DNA of 64,000 nt from Drosophila pseudoobscura (Eukaryota; Arthropoda; Insecta; Diptera; Drosophilidae): contig NC_046680.1 in assembly GCF_009870125.1 (NCBI RefSeq), positions 4,526,001 to 4,590,000 of the forward strand. Reading direction: 5' to 3'. Of this stretch, positions 1-11,118 are shown in pieces. The notes under the pieces were generated by a model, which was not told the origin of the DNA, did no database searches, and worked only from the letters and a program-made list of their open reading frames with translations. Numbering within the stretch: the stretch's first letter is position 1; each line of letters opens with the position of its first letter. The position numbers were made by a program, and so were the translations under genes.

Positions 1-1866
1 CGGTATATCGGTATATAATGGTATGTATCATCAATTTCGTCAATCTGTTAAATTTAATTTTTAAAGTCATATTAAAGAAAATAGGGTGTATAGACTTCGA
101 TTCGCAGGTTCGCATTGCATTCACATCCATGTCCCTCATTCACTTTCAAACATTTCCATTTTAGCGCGCTGCTCTAGAGATAGCCATTCTCTTTCAGTGT
201 AGTTCTGATTTTCGTGGTTATTTGTAAGCAAAGAGGAAGAATATACAAGAATTGTAAGTAAAGTAGAAAGATAGGATTGACTTCCAAGAGGAATTTACAA
301 ACAACATTATTTTCCGCGGTTGTAATCAAGTTATTCCTGTTTAAATAAAGGCGGCTTGTGCGGGTGAAGATCGGTTTTTCATCGTTATATTTACGGTACA
401 TTTTGAAAGTGAGCGGGTATTTTTATGGAGTCAGATGCTAATAGCGCAACGAAGAAATGAGTCGTAATTTTGAATGGTATATAGAAAAGGGAATGGAAAA
501 CACGAAAAAACAGCCAATCAAAACTGCAAGGTTCGTACGAACCTCACCTCGGTCTGTAAAGACAAGGCATATTAGGCAAAAGGGGTGGATTTTACCTGCA
601 TGCGTTGGCTTTTCTGGGCCGTTTTGACGCTTCTCCATACCCTCTGTTTCCTACCATTATGTAGCAGATCTGTAGCAAATGTGTAGATACCGTGCAGTTC
701 TGCTGTTTCGGGTCGTGTACAAACCAACCATGTAAATATTGTTACAACTACAACTAACACAACACCTTGTCGGAGACAAAAACAACCAATTTCGGCCCAA
801 ATGCAAATACAAATCGCTCTTGCAGCGGCTGCAGTGCATTCAAAATTATCAGTAAATTAGCAATAGTGGAAAAGTTTTGGTTAAACCGTCTCGCCATTGA
901 ATTGAAAGTGTCAAAGAACCAACATAAACGGAGCCCGCGCCCCGCGTATAAAAATCGATCACAGACTCTGTTCAACTTAAGGTAAAGGGGAAAATCATGA
1001 ATTAAAGCCAGAATGCGGAGGTATTCCTTCCTACATGAAGTGTTCTTTGAATCGACGCGAATAGATATTGGTTCACCTTGAACCTAGCATTGCTGAAGGG
1101 GCCGAGCAGCCGCATACCAAACCCCAAACCCGACCCAGTCAAACATATAGAAGCATACGCTTGTGTGTACCTGTGTGCATGTGTATGTATAAACATTACG
1201 CCCACTCGGTCGCCGCCGCAAGACGACAACAGCTGTTCGGGCGTCTGAAAATGTTTACTAGTTTCCGCTTTCATGCTGCAAGGCTAGCGAAATATAATAT
1301 TTGAATGTCTTCAATGTGAACACGGACACAGACCATAACAATTTATGGCGCAGTTGTTGTTTCAGCGCGAACCCCTTATCGCTGCAAGCGGGTGGTGGGT
1401 GGTCCTGCACTGTGGGCTGTGGCAAGGCGAAGGTGAAAGTCACCAGCTGATATCAGTTAACGGCTAATGGACGGACGGACGGGACCGAAAACCCGTTATG
1501 CATAGCAGCTGTTTGGTATCATTTACATTTAATCGGACAGAAAAGCCCGAACCATTGCAGCTTTGTCCACTGTCCACACATTTATTCGTCGCAGCAAAAG
1601 CGATACTCAAGAGTTGGCGGCGTATCCCAGTCGTGCTCCGATTTTGTAGTGGTTGCTGTGACGCCTCATATCCGCTCTCCGCCTTTGTGCTGCTTTTGTT
1701 CATTTAATGATTGTAGGGTCTCGACTCTTGTAAATTAGACACGTTCTCGCAATTGGTGATATCAGTGCGAGCTAAGTTCCAGAAAGTTGTAATTGAACAT
1801 TTCGTTGTCGTCTCTCATGTTGGATTGCAGGGTGCACGACAACTTGACGGCTTTTATGTGATTACT
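1..1866. other. non-coding region upstream of phtf
   Basis: I see no supported gene here. Open frames in this stretch are short, occur on both strands and show no recognisable domain. The last few hundred bases should hold the phtf promoter and 5' UTR; an initiator-like TCAGTG lies at 1762-1767, about 100 nt before the phtf start codon. A short microsatellite-like stretch (GTGTGTACCTGTGTGCATGT) lies near 1160-1185. The 3' end of an upstream gene could also lie in the first kilobase but cannot be shown. Confidence 0.5.
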
Positions 1867-4800
1867 ATGAAATTGGATGAAATTGTTGGATGGTAAGTGA
1901 TTGCACAATTGTCAATCATCTTATATATATATATGTATACTCGTATATTAAAGTCGTGTTTCTGTATGCCTAGGTACCAGAAAAAAATCGGCACCTATGA
2001 CAAGCAAGAATGGGAGAAAACAGTCGAGCAGCGTATTTTAGATGGCTTCAATAATGTCAACCTGAAGAACACCAAGCTCAAGACAGAACTGATTGATGTG
2101 GACCTAGTGCGAGGTGGGTTCTCCCTTTATTATTCATTATTCTATCCATACGAAATGTTAATTTGTCGCTTGGTCGATAGGTTCCACCTTTCCAAAGGCA
2201 AAGCCAAAGCAATCGCTGCTCACTGTCATTCGCTTGGCCATTTTGCGTTACCTGCTGCTCCCGCTGTATGCACAATGGTGGGTCAGGCAGACCACGCCCA
2301 ATGCCTTTGGCTTCATTCTGGTGCTGTACCTCACCCAACTGATGAACTGGGCCATCTACATCCTGCATAGCAATCGCATTGTGCCACTGACCAGCGACCT
2401 GCAGAGTAATGCCACTCTGTATGGCGAACCAGATACCGATAAGCAGCAGGCGGAGGAGCATGACGACATGCTCAGCGCCCTGCTCATACCCTGCGCCCTC
2501 AGTCTGATGATTAGCCTGATACACTCGCAGATCGTGGCCACCAACAACGCGGCAACTGGTGGCGGTAATGGGACCGCTAAAAACAAACTACGTCGCTTCT
2601 CCATTTCCAACTTTAACGAGAAGTCAACCGCAAGGGAACCGCGTCTGCGGCGCAGGAAGAAGTATGTGCGGTGAGTAGGGGTCTGGGCTCCAGAGATCAT
2701 AAGCTCATGCATTCTCCTGCAGTATACGCCAGCCCGAACCGGATTTATCTCATCCCAGTAGCAACACGTCTCTTCCAACGCGACGCACAACAACCAGTGC
2801 CCCAGAAGTGCTCTCAAAACCTCCCACACCAATCAGCAGCGCTCCTGCACAAGAACCTGATCTGCCAGCCAACGCCACCGCCAGCCCACCTCCCGTTGAC
2901 ATCAAGCAAAGCAGCAAAGAGGAGACGTTTCCCAGCACAACTGTCGTTACCACGCATCGCCAAGCACAGGAGACAGTTGACAACACTACGCGCACCGAAC
3001 CTATATATGATCTGAGAAGGCACGAAGGCGGACCTGTGCCTGAAAGTCCCAAGAAGCGCAACGTCAATTGGCACACGCCCATTCAGATCTATGCCACCTA
3101 CGACCAGACAGAGCAGCCCTCATCGAGCAAGGCCAGCAGAGAGGCTGACAAAGAGAGCGGCGTGGAAACACTGCAGCCCACTCACAAAACACGTCGCAGT
3201 CTGGGCGAGGATGATGGCTTTGAGAGCTTGAATGGAAAAAGTTCCAGCGGCGAGGACAATAACCACTCGCCCTTGCCCAATGCAGGAGTGCCAGCCGCAG
3301 CAGTGGTTCCTGTCCAAGCCAGTCAGTTGCGTCTGCGGCTAAATGTGGCAAATAGCAGTGCGAGCAATGTGCCAGCAGCACCCGAGAAGAAATCGCAATC
3401 TCGGGGAAACGAGTCCACCAGCAGTGGCGCTGACTCTGATAATTGCGATGATGCGGATCTAATATCGAGTCCAGCATCGGCCTGCAACCAAGAGTGCACC
3501 ACATCGGCCACAGATTGGCTGGGAGTGACCACGAACAGTGAGGATTGCAGCTATACCTCAGATATGGATCATTCGGATGCTGGATTCAAGCCATGCAGCG
3601 ATGAGGACCCAGCCGAGCTAGACATTACACCAACAACCATTCTGAATCCCCATAACAGCATGGATCGCAGTGAGTAGATGTCCATTTATGTCTAGGAGTT
3701 CACAGTCATCTGTATATCTATGTATCTTCTTCCCGGTCTCAGTAAGCTGTACCATTTGGGATCAGCGTGATGCGAAGAAAGCCCAGCTCTCTGTCCTTGA
3801 GATAGCCTCGTGCATAATTGAACGCGTGGACTCTATGGGCGAGACGAATGACTACATTTACATAGGAGTTGTATTTTCCTTTCTACTTACCATGATCCCA
3901 ACCTTTTGCAGGCTCTGTGTGGTAAGATCTGAGTATGTGTGTTTCGCAGGTGTGTTTCAATTCTTCAGTTCCTTGCAGATCACTCTTGGGAGCGATACGG
4001 AAAAGGCCAGCGAGATAAGCTACATTTACATACCCCAGTTGCTGTGGGAAAAGTCATCGTCTTCATTTTTTACTCTCCTGGGGTTTGCCTTTGGCGAGGC
4101 TAAATGGGAGCGCACGGTGCTGGCCATGGGCTTCATCCAGCGGCTCAGCCTGACTCTCATACTGTTTATCATATTTGCAGTGGCGGAGCGTACTTTCAAG
4201 CAGCGTTTTCTGTACGCCAAACTGTTCTCGCACCTAACATCATCGCGAAGAGCACGCAAATCGAATTTGCCGCACTTTCGCTTGAACAAGGTGCGCAATA
4301 TCAAGACCTGGTTGAGCGTACGATCCTATCTAAAGGTGCGTAATCATGCTATTTTATTTAACACAAGATCCTTTGACTAGTTCTGTAAATCTCCTGTAGA
4401 AACGTGGTCCGCAGCGGTCGGTTGATATTATTGTATCTGCCGCATTTATCGTGACCTTGCTACTGCTCGCCTTTCTCAGTGTTGAGTGGCTGAAGGACTC
4501 GGTTCACCTGCACACTCACCTGACGCTGGAGGCCCTGATTTGGTCGATTACGATTGGAATCTACTTGCTGCGCTTCATGACACTGGGACAAAAGATTCAG
4601 CACAAGTATCGCAGCGTGTCGGTGCTGATAACCGAGCAAATAAATTTGTATCTGCAAATCGAACAAAAGCCAAAAAAGAAGGATGAATTAATGGTTTCGA
4701 ACAGCGTTCTCAAGCTGGCTGCCGATCTATTAAAGGAGCTCGAAACGCCATTCAAGATCTCTGGCCTCAGTGCCAACCCATATCTATTCACAACCATCAA

Positions 4801-4885
4801 GGTAGTCATATTGTCGGCACTCTCGGGCGTTCTGAGTGAGGTCTTGGGCTTCAAGTTGAAATTACACAAAATCAAAATAAAGTAA
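1867..4885 (+). CDS. phtf: PHTF-family multipass membrane protein
   Basis: Seven coding exons: 1867-1892, 1974-2113, 2181-2670, 2723-3669, 3743-3921, 3979-4335 and 4400-4885. They sum to 2625 nt (874 aa) and every junction is in phase at GT-AG sites. The N-terminus MKLDEIVGWYQKKIG, split over the first intron, and the block around IDVDLVRGSTFPKAKP are hallmarks of PHTF1/PHTF2, which fixes the start. Hydrophobic segments lie near residues 70-90, 97-118 and 153-173, then in the C-terminal half (exons 5-7), with about seven in all. Residues 219-534 (exon 4) are a Ser/Pro/Glu-rich, probably disordered insert. The family was named putative homeodomain transcription factor, but its members are described as endoplasmic-reticulum membrane proteins and this sequence agrees with a membrane protein; no homeodomain is evident. 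The molecular role is not known from the sequence. Mccc2 follows on the same strand about 670 nt downstream. Confidence 0.95.
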
Positions 4886-5031
4886 AGTAAAGACCGAGCT
4901 GGCAGGGATGGCACATGGAACATACCCATGGCATGGCGCAGATCGATCATATTTTTGTAGTACAATTTATTTCGAGACGCTTTGAGAAAATATAAAATTA
5001 AATACATGTCTCCATCTAGAGTAGTTTAATG

Positions 5032-5037
5032 AATAAA
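5032..5037 (+). terminator. phtf: phtf poly(A) signal (AATAAA)
   Basis: This is a canonical AATAAA about 147 nt after the phtf stop codon, in an AT-rich context, and is the likely cleavage signal for phtf. The cleavage site itself cannot be read from the sequence. Confidence 0.6.
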
Positions 5038-5340
5038 CTTAAGTAAGCCAATGTTTATGATTGTCGTGTGATTGTTCTACTATTGACTACGTAAACCAAT
5101 ATACATTATATGCTTACCATATACTACCTTTTAGAAGCGACCTGCACAATCACAAATCGTCAGTTAACTGAAATTGTGTAATGAATCCGCACCGAAGTTC
5201 ATAGAACTTGTAGCATAGATGTTATGCACGTTTCGTAACATCCTGAATACTATCTTAGAAAATCTCAAGTTCGAATCCCAAAATATTAATAAATATATTA
5301 TTCAAGTTAAAAACATAATCTTTTGAATCTAACTGACCTT

Positions 5341-5551
5341 TCGAGATCTCTTGGCATTGGAGCTGCTAACGCCCGGCGAAGTAGGGCTGCCAACCTCTCG
5401 TTATTTCTGCGATCGCACAGCTGGTGTTGTTGCTATCGTTATCACATACCGCCCACGCATAATCGATACTGACGTAACATCAACCAATCGCACTTCTGCA
5501 GCATTTTTCTGTAGTTTTTAGTTTTCCTATTCCAATAAATCATTGTGCAAA
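5341..5551 (+). promoter_or_regulatory. Mccc2: putative Mccc2 promoter and 5' UTR
   Basis: This stretch between the phtf 3' end and the Mccc2 ATG is locally richer in GC. It contains AATCGATA at 5461-5468, one mismatch from the Drosophila DRE TATCGATA that is common in housekeeping promoters. It also has a CAGCTG E-box near 5420 and a CCAAT near 5484. The housekeeping function of Mccc2 fits a DRE-type promoter. No transcription start can be fixed by eye. Confidence 0.4.
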
Positions 5552-7473
5552 ATGCTTAGGCTTAAAATATTGCTCAGAAATGTGGTATCAACGAACTTGC
5601 TCCGAACCCAGACACGTTTGCTTCACGTTGGCGAGGCGAATGTCTTGCCCAGCGAGGTGGACAAGCAATCGGCCGAATACAAGGTATAAGCAATTTGCGT
5701 ATTTCAGGAAATATTCTATAGCCCGAGTTTTTGAATAGGACAATGCCAGCGAGATGGGGAAGCTTGTCACAGAGCTGCGCAACCTCACTAGCCAAGTGCT
5801 GACGGGTGGCGGTCAAAAGGCCAATGATAGGCACACCTCACGCGGCAAGCTGTTGGCCAGGGAACGCATTAATTTACTTCTGGACAAGGGTTCGCCTTTC
5901 CTGGAACTTAGTGCTCTGGCTGGTCACGAACTGTACGGGGAGGAAGTGGTCAATTCTGGCGGGATAGTAACTGGAGTGGGCCGGGTCTGCGGGTAGGTCG
6001 TGCATCATACTATTGTCCCTCTAAATATGATTTGAGAACATTCTTTTAGCACTGAATGTGTTGTCGTGGCCAACGATGCTACTGTCAAGGGTGGCAGCTA
6101 CTACCCCATAACTGTGAAGAAGCATCTGCGTGCCCAAGAGGTTGCCCAGGAGAATAGACTGCCGTGCATTTATCTTGTGGACTCCGGTGGTGCTAATCTG
6201 CCGCGCCAGGCCGAGGTTTTCCCCGACAAACTGCATTTTGGGCGCATATTTTACAACCAGGCAAACATGTCAGGCCAAGGCATTCCCCAAATTGCCGTTG
6301 TCATGGGAAGCTGTACGGCCGGAGGAGCCTATGTCCCAGCCATGGCGGATGAGAGCATTATTGTGAAGAAACAAGGAACCATTTTCCTGGCTGGTCCCCC
6401 ATTGGTGAAAGCTGCGACCGGAGAGGAAGTTTCCGCCGAAGATCTGGGCGGTGCTGATCTCCACTGCAAAACTTCGGGTGTCACGGACCACTATGCTGTC
6501 GACGACGAGCACGCTCTGTACTTGGCCCGCCAGATCGTGAGCAACCTGAATCTGCCCGCCACGAACTCATATAACGACCAGCTGCTGCAATCCAGTCAAG
6601 CGAACTTCAAGAAAGACAATACTTATGTTCCTGCTGCAGTAGAAGAGCCGCGCTATGATCCCCTCGAGCTATACGGCATTGTGGGACCTAATCTTACCAA
6701 AAGCTTCGATGTGCGCGAGGTAATTGCCCGAATCGTGGATGGCAGTCGCTTCACCGAGTTCAAGAAACTTTTCGGCGAGACTTTGGTCTGTGGTTTTGCG
6801 AAGCTCTATGGGCACAGGGTAGGAATTGTCGGCAACAATGGTGTCCTCTTCTCGGATAGTGCTCTCAAGGGCGCCCATTTCATTCAGCTCTGTGCACAGC
6901 GCAAGATTCCTTTGGTCTTCCTGCAGAACATAACAGGTGAGCTAGCACCGCCACTTGGCTGACTACTCCTTTCATCCGACTGAATGCTCTTCACTAGGTT
7001 TCATGGTTGGGCGCGATGCCGAGGCTAATGGAATTGCCAAAAATGGAGCTAAGATGGTTACAGCTGTTGCATGTGCAAACGTCCCCAAGTTTACAGTGAT
7101 AATTGGTGGGTCGTACGGTGCTGGAAACTACGGGATGTGCGGACGGGCCTATTCGCCGAGATTCCTCTACATGTGGCCTAATTCGCGCATCTCTGTGATG
7201 GGAGGCACTCAGGCAGCCAATGTATTGGCCCAAATCACTCAAGATCAGCGGAAGCGAGCCGGCAAAGAGTTCACCGACGAGGAGGCCCAGAAACTAAAGG
7301 CTCCCATTGTGGAAATGTTCGAGGCAGAGGGCTCACCGTACTACAGTACCGCTCGTTTGTGGGACGACGGCATCATAGACCCGGCCAATACACGGCAAGT
7401 GCTGGGCCTGAGCCTAAAGGCAGCCCTCAACAATGCTGGGCACGACACGAAGTTTGGCGTTTTCCGCATGTAA
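5552..7473 (+). CDS. Mccc2: methylcrotonyl-CoA carboxylase beta subunit
   Basis: Four coding exons, 5552-5683, 5739-5992, 6050-6936 and 6998-7473, give 1749 nt (582 aa), close to the usual 560-580 aa. The protein is the carboxyltransferase subunit of mitochondrial 3-methylcrotonyl-CoA carboxylase. It moves carboxyl from biotin on the alpha subunit to 3-methylcrotonyl-CoA in leucine breakdown. The first 30 or so residues are Leu/Arg-rich, without acidic residues, as expected of a mitochondrial targeting peptide. Family blocks are clear: [16 protein letters not shown], the [11 protein letters not shown] segment, the acyl-CoA-binding region [18 protein letters not shown], and the C-terminal-half block [20 protein letters not shown] followed by [12 protein letters not shown]. 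The start is the first ATG, directly before the targeting peptide. No frameshift or missing motif was seen. The partner alpha subunit is not in the window. Confidence 0.97.
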
Positions 7474-7638
7474 ATTTGATTCGCATGCGGGTGTAATTAA
7501 CACTGGGATATGTGCATTTATAGACATTTAATGTCCTGCCACTATATTGAAACTGTTGCATTTATTAGTGTTAAGTGAATTGTTGTTGTTTCTGTAAAGG
7601 TCCATGGAGTATCTATTTTTGAAATGAATTTTAGCTAA

Positions 7639-7644
7639 AATAAA
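7639..7644 (+). terminator. Mccc2: Mccc2 poly(A) signal (AATAAA)
   Basis: AATAAA lies about 165 nt after the Mccc2 stop in an A/T-rich tail, followed by more T-rich sequence. It is the likely cleavage signal. Confidence 0.6.
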
Positions 7645-8104
7645 TATTTTTAAATTAAACGACCTGTAAAATGGAATGGGAAATAATTTGTTCTATAACT
7701 CATATTTTTTATTCGGATAAACTGCGGACTCGGATGCAAATGTTCAAATTACCCGCAACGTGCAAGTAAAATTACGTAGACAGGTGTCTCTGTGAAAATT
7801 TCATCCCCCTGTAGTTGACATGTATCAAAAATCATCCCTGTGTAGTTGCCAGTAGCAAGCAAATTCAATTTTGTCAAACTCACTTTTTAAGCATATTTTA
7901 TCAAACAGTGAAGCAAAAGAAGAACTTAAAATCGCTAATCTTGTAGAAAATTGATTAATTTATGGGATAAAATTATATTTTCTGTCCTGAAGGTGCTAGC
8001 TACCTAGAAATACTAAGCCGAATATCAAAATCGAGGAATGTCATTTTCGATCATGAACAAAAAAGGAGGATTTTCATGATTTCCAACACTAGTCAAATCT
8101 AAAA
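7645..8104. other. intergenic spacer Mccc2-Eb1
   Basis: This is an AT-rich spacer of about 460 bp without a supported gene. Its distal part probably includes the Eb1 promoter. An imperfect direct repeat (a TCATCCCYSTGTAGTTG-like unit) occurs near 7801-7818 and 7833-7850. Confidence 0.4.
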
Positions 8105-8233
8105 AGCAAAGCGGCTCGTCTCGGTTTGTCACAGGGCAAATTTTTCGCATTTCATGTTAAAACACAAGTCTAAATAAAACTAAAAGTATCATCGAACATT
8201 AGTTCTAACTAAAACTCGTTAATAACTATAAAG
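8105..8233 (+). other. Eb1: probable Eb1 non-coding first exon
   Basis: The sequence ends in CTATAAAG|GTGAGTGG at 8233/8234, a strong splice donor with no long open frame before it. It lies on the strand and at the distance expected for the 5' UTR exon of Eb1, whose coding exon opens with an acceptor at 11077/11078. The left edge is an estimate; only the donor is well supported. Other leader exons further into the 2.8 kb intron are possible. Confidence 0.45.
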
Positions 8234-11077
8234 GTGAGTGGACTATTTGCCGGAACGAAGTGTGACTGTGTGTGGGCTTGGTTTCATCTGTGTGTGCGTG
8301 CTGGTAAATGTTGCGGCTATTTTGCCTGTTTTTGCACAAAAAACTTGAAAATGGCAAAATCTAGAAGTAGCGTCAGCAAAAAAGAAAGTTCATCGGAGAG
8401 TGGCGGAGTGTATGTGGCGATTTTAAAATAACTTTGCCGAAAACTTCAAGTGCACTCTTGAGTCGGTCGCGTGCAGGGAAAGGGGAAAATATCTGTACAT
8501 TGTGGAAGAGAATCTGGTGCATTGGTGTGCGTGTGTTGTATATTTAAATGTCGCCTGCTGCTGCCGCTGCTGCTGCTACCGTTCTCTGTTCCCGGTTCCC
8601 TGTTCCCTCCTCCAAAAATAAATTATTTTCGTGAGTGCGGCGTCCTTGTATGTGTGCGTGTATGTCTGCTGGCGAGCCTGCTGCTGCTTACTTGAAACAG
8701 CGTCAGCGGAGGCCGCAAAAATTCCATTGCAGTGGCTAATCTGCCTCGTCACTTTCCCCGCCCTTCCGAAAGAGCAGACCATATTTTCCTATGCTCATTC
8801 AGGTTTCAGGTGTTGATTGTGTTTTCCGCTTTGGCTTCCACTACCATGACGTCATTGCATGTTTCAACTCTTATATGGTCTATGTGTCAAGCCCCCGCAG
8901 TCGTTAAGTGGTAAAATGTGTGTTTGTGTGTGTCCCTCTGTGCGTGTTTGTGTGGGTCCAGTTACCAACATTTCTTCGATTCTTTTAGATTGTGTTACTA
9001 TTTGTATTGGATAAAATAAAACACTGGCGACCCCGACGACGCCGACGCAGCTCTTTCGGTGGCTGTTGGCTCTTCTTGCCGCTTCTCGGCTTCCATTAGG
9101 TTTCTCCACTTACACACGCACTCGTCTGTGTCTTCGGGCGGTTTTTGCTCGTATTATTCGCATATTTATTTTCTGTTTTTGACACACTTCCACACTCGCT
9201 TTCTTCCCCGGGGAGATTGTCTCATATTATCAATACGAATATGGAGGATTAACGAGCATTAACGAACATATGATAAGTTGTTTCTCTCTCCCCGCCCCCC
9301 CTTAAAAGTGGTTTACATTTATGGCTCTCCTATTCGGCGCTTGTTCTGCCTAATTGGCGCGGAAACAACTTCCGCTGTAGCCCCGCCAGCACGCCCACAC
9401 CCAGCGTAGCCGCCATGGAATCGACAGCCATAACAAAGCACAATCCCCAACTTGTTGTATTTGGGGCATGGCTATTGTGGCTGCCCCTGTAGGCTGCTGC
9501 TGCCGCTGGGGCGCACTTAAATCAATAAACCAGGAACAAATCGCTCGCATTTGAATTGAAGTTCCGCCCTTTCGGGTCAATGCACTTTAGGCACACACAC
9601 AGACACACAATAGCAAAGTGAGAAGGTAGCGTGGAAAGTCTCCCCAACGCGCACACACACACACACACTCGGGAAATGAGTCGGATATTTATAGGCTGGC
9701 TCCCAAATGCCGGCTAATTCTTTATCAGCTTCGTGGCTGCTGTGGCCCACGTTTCTATGTTGGCTTGTTGGCCAAGTTGACATTGATAATGCCAATGACG
9801 AAGACCGGCAGACGGACAGACCACCAGAAAGGCAGCCAGTCAATCCGGACGGCCGACCCAGCCCATGAGTAATCTTCATCTCCAAGAAAGCAGTGACTGA
9901 GACGTCAGCATCGGCAGCGAAGCGTTGACAACGCAGCTCCGTCGCTCAGCCGCAGGCCTCAGACCCCAGACCCCAGACCCAGGCCCAGGCCCAGCCACAG
10001 TGCAAGTTCATTGTTCGCGCGCTCCAGTGCTGCTGCCTGCCTCTGAGCGTTCTTAGTTTCCATTTCTCCTGATTGCATTTAATGCTCGCGTAAGTTTCGA
10101 GACTCGAACGAAGCGGCACACGAGAATCATCTAGAGGGTTTAATGCCTTCTTAATCGCCAGATTTTAATAATAGAAGTTCAAAACGTAGAGAAAACAAAT
10201 AAAATAGATCGTAGAGCTATGCGAAATTCGAACAACTCGATTCGATTTAGGGGCGGAAGAAAAATATACTCCATTGCGAGTAAGTGCCTACGAGACGGCC
10301 TCTTCTATGCTCTCATAAGTTTTCAAGAACGGCAAGGGACTTCAAGATTCATGCCTAGTTGAGTTTGATCATAGGATATGTATGCACTGCACCGCTCTTG
10401 TACTATTGAAGGGTTTTGTCTTTTTGTAGGCGTGTATACATTCGCCTACTCCTTGATATGTATTGAATCATTTCCAGTTGTTAAAATGATATTGTTGAAA
10501 TTTTTTTGAGCATCAGAGCAGGCACTTTCCAATAGCTCTTTCAAAGGTATAATATTCAAAATGTATTATAGCATTTGAACACAGCTGTGATAGATACAAA
10601 AATTTTAAAAGTGGTTCCGGAAAATACGATAATTGGCAGAGAGAGAGACTTTTCCAGCCGAACAATCGAACCGAACTTCAGTCTAATAACTCAAAAAAAG
10701 TGGCCAAGCAACTTTCATATCATCATTTGCCAAGTAAGAAACAAGAAACACAAATTCTACAAATTCATGGGGCGAGTGGTGCAACGGTAATCATTTTCTG
10801 GCTGCCGCTGGCCTGGTCCGCGGATCATTATCATTATCGTGATCTTGATATTGAACACGCACATGGGCAATGCTTGAATGCATCCCCGTAGCCAAAACAA
10901 TTATTAGCAACCGGGTAATTAAAAGTTGTTCATTCGCTTGGTGGGGGGAGGGGCGGCCTACACCCACACACAGGCCACACGGGCCACAGAGGCCTCGGGG
11001 TATTGATGGAGATGTGCCTTATATGCAGAGCTCACATACCATTAAGCAACTAATTCCAGATCTTTGTTTCATTTCAG
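8234..11077 (+). other. Eb1: Eb1 first intron (probable)
   Basis: About 2.8 kb without supported coding sequence. It contains pyrimidine-rich and TG/CA-rich tracts (TG-rich 8916-8952, CA repeat 9649-9668), a perfect palindromic CRE (TGACGTCA, 8847-8854), and a run of CAGACCC/CAGGCCC repeats at about 9959-9996. A GC-rich block at about 9900-10060 could hold an internal promoter, but nothing proves this. Open frames here are not conserved-looking. Confidence 0.4.
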
Positions 11078-11118
11078 TATCGCTCAAGAAAAAGTACGAG
11101 AATCAACAACATCGCAAT

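Noticed and set aside
3922-3949. A 28-nt intron in phtf using the acceptor TTTCGCAG at 3949
   Set aside because: It is too short for a fly spliceosomal intron. The acceptor CCTTGCAG at 3978 gives a 57-nt intron and an in-phase product, so it was chosen.
10740-10830. tRNA-like GTGGTGCAACGGTAATC segment
   Set aside because: It resembles a D-loop only loosely; no matching acceptor stem, anticodon arm or T-loop could be formed by eye.
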